A DNA stretch of 10,114 nt, taken from positions 1 through 10,114 of the forward strand of contig CAAEOW010000024.1 in assembly GCA_900757705.1 (NCBI GenBank), given 5' to 3'. Below the pieces are notes generated by a model that worked only from the letters and a program-made list of their open reading frames with translations, was not told where the DNA came from and made no database searches. This DNA comes from an uncultured Collinsella sp. GTDB lineage: Bacteria; Actinomycetota; Coriobacteriia; Coriobacteriales; Coriobacteriaceae. Below, in pieces: positions 5,930 through 10,114 of the stretch. The position numbers and the translations under genes were made by a program. The stretch's first letter is position 1, and each line of letters opens with the position of its first letter.

Positions 5930-8900
5930 ATGTCCAACGCACCCACGCACTCTGTCCACAGCGCAATCGCAACAGGTCCGCTGCTCCTGCTCCTCTTCCT
6001 GCTGTTCGGCTGCCTGGCACCGGGAGCCGCATTTGCCGTCGATGGCTACGACCAGCTCGGCTTCCGCACTATCAGCGATGATTGTGGGCCGTTCTTCATC
6101 GGCAAGTATGAAGCTCAAGACGCCTCGATTGCCTACTGCATGAACCAGGAGCGTCCCGGCCCCACCAAGCCGGGCGGCCCATGGCTTAACTTTGATCAAG
6201 GCTGGGTGTGGCTCGACGACGAGTTCGCGGCAATCGTTTGTCACGGATATCCTACCGCCACGTCGTTTGGCGGTTACCATCTTTCACCCGATCGCGCCCG
6301 CGCCGCCACCCAGCTTGCCGTATGGATGCTCAACGGCACTACCCATGTCGACGGCACCTACTCCTACACGACCGCTCAGGGCAAAACCAAGAGTGGGCAC
6401 TTTACCGCCGACAATGAAGTCGTGGCGGCTGCGCGATGGCTCCACGACAGCGCAAAATCAGGAAGCATCAAAGCCGCTCCGCACCGCGCGCGGCGCTATT
6501 TAGGAACCGTATCGGGCGGCAGCAAACGTCAAGACATGCTCTATGTACTGCCGACGGTCTCTGTTTCCTTCCAAAAGCAGTCTGCGAACACCGTTATTAC
6601 CAGCGGAAACAATACCTATGAGTTTGACGGGGCAACATTCGATGTTTTTGAGAGCGCCAGCGGCGCGCGTGTCGGCACCATCAAGATGGACAGCAACGGT
6701 CGAGCGCAAGCAGCACTTCTGCCCAACACGGCATACTACCTAGTTGAAACGAAGGCGCCGGCCGGCTATGTCCCCCGTCGTGATCGCATCGCCTTTACCA
6801 CGGGGAATGACGATGGACAGGTCGCCATTGATGAACAGCCCGGCACCATCAACCTGTGTATCGTAAAACTCGATGCCGCGACGAATGCCGGCCCCCAGGT
6901 GGGATCCTCACTCGCAGGAGCAGAGTTCACGTGTGTGTCGCAATCAACCCCTGGATGGGCGCAAATCCTCACGACCGACGAAAGCGGTCGGGCCACCCTC
7001 GCCGATGTCCCCTTAGGAACCTTTACCATCTACGAATCAAAAGCCCCCGAGGGCTACCTGCCATCCAACGACAGCTGGACCTATAACGTTGGAGTCGACC
7101 AGCTCGGCGATTCAGGCGTGGTCGAGATCGAATCTCGCGTTTCCGATATCCCCATTGCGTTTGACCTTGAGATTTCCAAATTCAAGGACTACGGCAATAG
7201 CGACCAATCCGGCTTGGAGCAGCCGGCGGGAGGTGTTGTCTTTGAGGTTGTCAGCAACAGCTCTCAGCAGGTTGTTGGCACACTGACCACAAACATCTAT
7301 GGCTTTGCCTCCACCAAAGACCAGCCCGAAGCATGGTTCGGCGCAGGCAAGCGACCCGCCGGTGTCCACGGAGCCATCCCATACGACCGCGCCGGCTACA
7401 CGGTTCGCGAGGTTCCGGAAACCGTCCCCGAGGGTTTTAAACGTGCAGGGGAATGGACCGTCGGGGCCAATCAGATTTCCAACGGCGCCGAGCTTCAATA
7501 TATCGTGGACAACCACGCTCTGTCGACGCATCTCCAGATTGTAAAACGCGATGCCCAAACAGGCGCCTCTGTTCCCCTAGCCGGATTCACCTTCCAACTC
7601 CTCGACAGCAATCACAAACCTGTCTCACAAACATGCTGGTATCCAGCATATAACGTAATGGACACCTTTACGACTGACGCGACCGGCACCGTCACACTGC
7701 CCGAATCGCTCGTGCCGGGCACCTATTATGTACGCGAAACCTCGGCCAAAGAGCCCTATCTTGTCGGCGGAGAGATCGAGGTAAACATACCCGCCGATAT
7801 AAACCTAACGCCCGTTGCAATCGTCTCGTATTATAACCACGCCGCGACCGGAAACATCAGGATCGTTAAAACCGATGCCGTAGACGGCAGCAGCCTCGCG
7901 GGCGCCATCTTTGAGATCCGTGCCTCAGGTGATATCGTGCGCCCCGACGGTAGCATTGCCGCGCTCGACGGCGAGGCTGTCGCTACCGTCACGACGGATG
8001 AAACTGGAAAAGCACGCGCGGACGACCTCCCGCTGGGATCTGGCACCGCACGCTACGAGGTTGTCGAGACTCAAGCGCCGACCGGCTTCTTGCTCGACCG
8101 GACGCATCATATCGTCGACCTTACCTATGCCGACCAGAAAACACCCGTTGTGGAAGCACGGCTTAACGTATCCGACGATTACACCAAGGTTGATATCTCC
8201 AAGGTCGATGCAAGCGGAGAGCAGGAAGTGAAAGGCGCACAGCTCACCTTATATGGTCCCGATAAAACCGAAATAGACTCCTGGACCTCATCCGACAAGC
8301 CGCACCGCATCGAACATCTTGCACCCGGCACCTACTCGTTGCGCGAAACGATGTCTCCGCGGACCTATGACCTTGCCGAGGAGATTACGTTTGAAATAAA
8401 GGATACGGGAGAAGTCCAATCCGTCGCGATGAAGGATGCGCCCATCGAGATCAAAGGACAGGTCGACAAGCGTCAGGAACTTGTCCAACCTATCGGGAAG
8501 GGCCTGTTGGCTAACGGCGATGGAAAAAACCGCGCCGCGATGCAAACCAATACGGATGGGCTTTTCTCCTATACCATCGATGCTCGAAACGATTCCGCTA
8601 CTTGGGTTGATGAGTTTACGATTACCGATGATCTTGAGTGCGCCAAAGACGGCACGGCGAGATTCGTCTCAATCGAAACCCCCGTCGCCATCGGCGACCT
8701 CAACGGTCTGTGCAACGTGTGGTATCGCACGACGCCGTTGGACTCGACAGACGTCGATGAGCCGGCAAACGCGACGCTTGACGATGGGCACGAAAATCCT
8801 TGGCTTGAGTCCGACGAAGTAAAAGAGAGTCTGGGTGAAGATTGCCGCCTCGTCGATTACGACGGCTGGCACCTCTGGAAGGCGGATGTCTCGACCACGG

Positions 8901-9361
8901 AATCCGCCACACTCGAGGCGAAAGAACTCGACCTTGCATCCAATACCGTCGTGACGGGCATTCGCATTGAATACGGTGCGGTAGCCGCCGACTTTACGAC
9001 TCGAAGCGATACGGATTCTTGGACCCGTGATGATCTCAAAGATGAGCACGACGACCTTGACGATGCCAAAGCAATCCTTGGCACAGATGCTCGGGGCGCA
9101 GTCGTGCACATGCAGGCAACGTCGGCTTACACACCCCAAACTGCACTCACCAACAGCGCACGCGTCGGTCTTTGCCGCAACGGCGGCGGCGATAAACTTG
9201 AGTCACATGACGAGGACCGTGTCATTCAACGCTGTACCCTACCGCAGGACCTACCGGCAACAGGATCAGCTCCCATCGCCGCTTGCATCACCGCGCTCCT
9301 GACCTCGGGTGCCGCAGCCCTATGGTTCGCTCGCCTTAGGTCAATCCCAAAGAAGCGCTAG
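5930..9361 (+). CDS. LPATG-anchored thioester and Cna-B (SpaA-type) adhesin
   Basis: A 1143-residue wall-anchored adhesin or tip-pilin-like protein. Seen: a signal peptide (core 16-29, likely cleavage after AFA36). The N-terminal domain (37-205) has the two marks of a thioester adhesin domain, YCM (Cys70) and TQLAVW (Gln128), which in this family form an internal Cys-Gln thioester that can bond covalently to host proteins. Six Cna-B/SpaA domains follow at about 207-303, 306-408, 410-528, 533-637, 641-745 and 752-840. Each has the strand lysine (K216, K313, K417, K539, K647, K758) and the catalytic glutamate (E273, E369, E494, E603, E713, E806) needed for intramolecular isopeptide bonds. Residues 841-1105 form a further domain I do not recognise. 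The end is L-P-A-T-G (1108-1112), a hydrophobic segment and tail RLRSIPKKR. AAGGAG sits 5 bases before the ATG. No sortase or second pilin is adjacent, so a lone adhesin is as likely as a pilus subunit. Confidence 0.92.
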   Translation: MSNAPTHSVHSAIATGPLLLLLFLLFGCLAPGAAFAVDGYDQLGFRTISDDCGPFFIGKYEAQDASIAYCMNQERPGPTKPGGPWLNFDQGWVWLDDEFAAIVCHGYPTATSFGGYHLSPDRARAATQLAVWMLNGTTHVDGTYSYTTAQGKTKSGHFTADNEVVAAARWLHDSAKSGSIKAAPHRARRYLGTVSGGSKRQDMLYVLPTVSVSFQKQSANTVITSGNNTYEFDGATFDVFESASGARVGTIKMDSNGRAQAALLPNTAYYLVETKAPAGYVPRRDRIAFTTGNDDGQVAIDEQPGTINLCIVKLDAATNAGPQVGSSLAGAEFTCVSQSTPGWAQILTTDESGRATLADVPLGTFTIYESKAPEGYLPSNDSWTYNVGVDQLGDSGVVEIESRVSDIPIAFDLEISKFKDYGNSDQSGLEQPAGGVVFEVVSNSSQQVVGTLTTNIYGFASTKDQPEAWFGAGKRPAGVHGAIPYDRAGYTVREVPETVPEGFKRAGEWTVGANQISNGAELQYIVDNHALSTHLQIVKRDAQTGASVPLAGFTFQLLDSNHKPVSQTCWYPAYNVMDTFTTDATGTVTLPESLVPGTYYVRETSAKEPYLVGGEIEVNIPADINLTPVAIVSYYNHAATGNIRIVKTDAVDGSSLAGAIFEIRASGDIVRPDGSIAALDGEAVATVTTDETGKARADDLPLGSGTARYEVVETQAPTGFLLDRTHHIVDLTYADQKTPVVEARLNVSDDYTKVDISKVDASGEQEVKGAQLTLYGPDKTEIDSWTSSDKPHRIEHLAPGTYSLRETMSPRTYDLAEEITFEIKDTGEVQSVAMKDAPIEIKGQVDKRQELVQPIGKGLLANGDGKNRAAMQTNTDGLFSYTIDARNDSATWVDEFTITDDLECAKDGTARFVSIETPVAIGDLNGLCNVWYRTTPLDSTDVDEPANATLDDGHENPWLESDEVKESLGEDCRLVDYDGWHLWKADVSTTESATLEAKELDLASNTVVTGIRIEYGAVAADFTTRSDTDSWTRDDLKDEHDDLDDAKAILGTDARGAVVHMQATSAYTPQTALTNSARVGLCRNGGGDKLESHDEDRVIQRCTLPQDLPATGSAPIAACITALLTSGAAALWFARLRSIPKKR

Positions 9362-9367
9362 CACGAT

Positions 9368-9406
9368 GAAAAAGCGGACGAGCCAGTCCCCCGGCTCGCC
9401 CGCTTT
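9368..9406 (-). terminator. Terminator between convergent genes
   Basis: A 14-bp stem with one mismatch (9371-9384 with 9393-9406, CGAGCC and GGCTCG core) closes an 8-base loop. On the minus strand it is followed by a five-T run (9369-9373), so it fits best as the terminator of the small membrane protein operon. In the plus direction only TTTCAATCATTT follows, so it may also end the adhesin transcript, less efficiently. Confidence 0.8.
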
Positions 9407-9427
9407 CAATCATTTAAATCGCCGCAT

Positions 9428-9646
9428 CTACTCTGCAGACGAAGATCCACCATCAACGATTGCTTGCTCGGACTCAGGAATCCCATCGGCACCCGTGCTC
9501 TGTTCTTGCTCCACCTCTTCGCTGATTGCGGAGGCGGGGGTCGAGCCCTTCGCGCCCACGATGTAGGCAGCTCCAAGCCCTAACGCAATGGCAATCAAGG
9601 TCAAAATCACGTAGACAGGCCAATGGCGCTTAATATACGAAAACAC
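9428..9646 (-). CDS. Small single-pass membrane protein with acidic extracytoplasmic tail
   Basis: A 72-residue protein that I do not recognise. Residues 1-8 are positively charged (K6, R7), residues 9-30 form one hydrophobic transmembrane segment, and 31-72 are Ser/Glu/Asp/Gly-rich with no cysteine. By the positive-inside rule the N-terminus is cytoplasmic and the acidic tail is outside. It starts with GTG, with AAGGAG (9652-9657) 5 bases upstream. It lies 21 bases downstream of the M28-like gene on the same strand, so the two probably share a transcript, ending at the hairpin 9368-9406. It could be an accessory or anchor for the peptidase-like protein, but that is inference from position alone. 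Confidence 0.75.
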   Translation of the reverse strand: MFSYIKRHWPVYVILTLIAIALGLGAAYIVGAKGSTPASAISEEVEQEQSTGADGIPESEQAIVDGGSSSAE

Positions 9647-9667
9647 GTTGACTCCTTAGAGCTCCGT

Positions 9668-10114
9668 CTACGAACGGCGGATAACCTCGGTCACGACCTC
9701 GGATACCGTGGCAATGTTCGTCGGGTTGACATTGTGGGGCAGGTCGTCCTCGGTACGAGCGCAAGCCAGACGCGTGCCGTCCACGCCGGCGATGGTGAGG
9801 GCTCGGCGGCTCGCCTCGAGCGCGGCATAGGCATCGGTCTTGGCATAGGGCATCTCGAGCGCGCCACAATCGACATGGAACGACTTGCACACCTTGCTGA
9901 CCAGGTTCATGATGCGGCGATCGCCCTTGAGCAGCTGCTGTTCGCCCTCAACCGTCACCACCGAAAGCCTACCGGCGCCGACGGATTCAAGATTGATGAA
10001 GAATACGCCGCGGAGTTTATCGCGATGCGAAGCCAAGAAGGCCTTCATGCCGGCGCCATCACAATCCGAGGCGCCCGTTGCCACAAACCAGATATCGTGA
10101 CCGAGCAGCTCATC
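9668..10114 (-). CDS. C-terminal part of an M28-family-like peptidase (5' end outside the window)
   Basis: The last 148 codons of a gene whose start lies beyond the right edge; the frame is open to 10114. IWFVATGASDCDGAGMKAF followed by RGVFFINLESVGAG (fragment residues 8-26 and 36-48) fits the M28 zinc-aminopeptidase pattern in which a strand-GAEE-G segment precedes an NLD-G strand, and TEDDLPHNVNPTNI (121-134) fits the family's C-terminal H-T-x-x-D segment. Aligned by eye, several metal or catalytic positions look changed: Ser-Asp (16-17) where Glu-Glu is usual, Glu43 for Asp, and Arg120 for the zinc-binding His. It may be a divergent or non-catalytic member. Membrane or secretion signals would be in the missing N-terminus. 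Confidence 0.7.
   Translation of the reverse strand, partial: DELLGHDIWFVATGASDCDGAGMKAFLASHRDKLRGVFFINLESVGAGRLSVVTVEGEQQLLKGDRRIMNLVSKVCKSFHVDCGALEMPYAKTDAYAALEASRRALTIAGVDGTRLACARTEDDLPHNVNPTNIATVSEVVTEVIRRS

Noticed and set aside
5930..6020. Lipoprotein signal in the thioester adhesin (LFGC, Cys28)
   Set aside because: Phe at the -2 position does not fit a lipobox, a good signal peptidase I site (AFA) follows, and the C-terminal LPATG anchor already explains surface attachment.

Overview
The window looks like a gut Actinobacterium of the Coriobacteriia, most likely Collinsella or a close relative. The basis is moderately high GC with actinobacterial codon use, sortase-anchored surface proteins of the bacterial Ig-like (Big_2) and SpaA/Cna-B kinds, and an interspersed set of small hairpin repeats. 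This placement is inference, because no 16S or other phylogenetic marker is present.

Layout, left to right. (1) Positions 23-82 hold a short in-frame remnant of the 3' end of purB. (2) A large minus-strand gene (89-3490) encodes a secreted, wall-anchored Big_2 protein with a LANTG sorting signal. (3) A 300-bp gap (3491-3790) holds two separate 9-base poly-C tracts upstream of that gene and the purB terminator. (4) Intact purB (adenylosuccinate lyase) lies on the minus strand at 3791-5134. (5) The stretch 5135-5557 holds the purB promoter and a patchwork of hairpin repeats and tRNA fragments. (6) tRNA-Gly(CCC) lies on the minus strand (5558-5632) with its own promoter and terminator. (7) A plus-strand gene (5930-9361) encodes a large adhesin with a signal peptide, a predicted thioester domain, six Cna-B-type isopeptide domains, a C-terminal domain I do not recognise and an LPATG sorting signal. 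(8) A shared terminator hairpin separates it from two convergent minus-strand genes: a small single-pass membrane protein, and upstream of it the C-terminal part of an M28-like peptidase that runs off the right edge.

How it fits together. The housekeeping pieces (purB, tRNA-Gly) sit between two cell-surface protein genes. The Big_2 gene lies between two copies of the purB 3' end (39 of 40 bases identical). This suggests it arrived as a roughly 3.77-kb insertion at the end of purB, although no integrase is present. The poly-C tracts upstream of it are candidate slipped-strand switches. A 19-base copy of the tRNA-Gly 3' end on the other side of purB is a second att-like scar. The two surface proteins carry different sorting motifs, which suggests different sortases, but no sortase gene is visible here.
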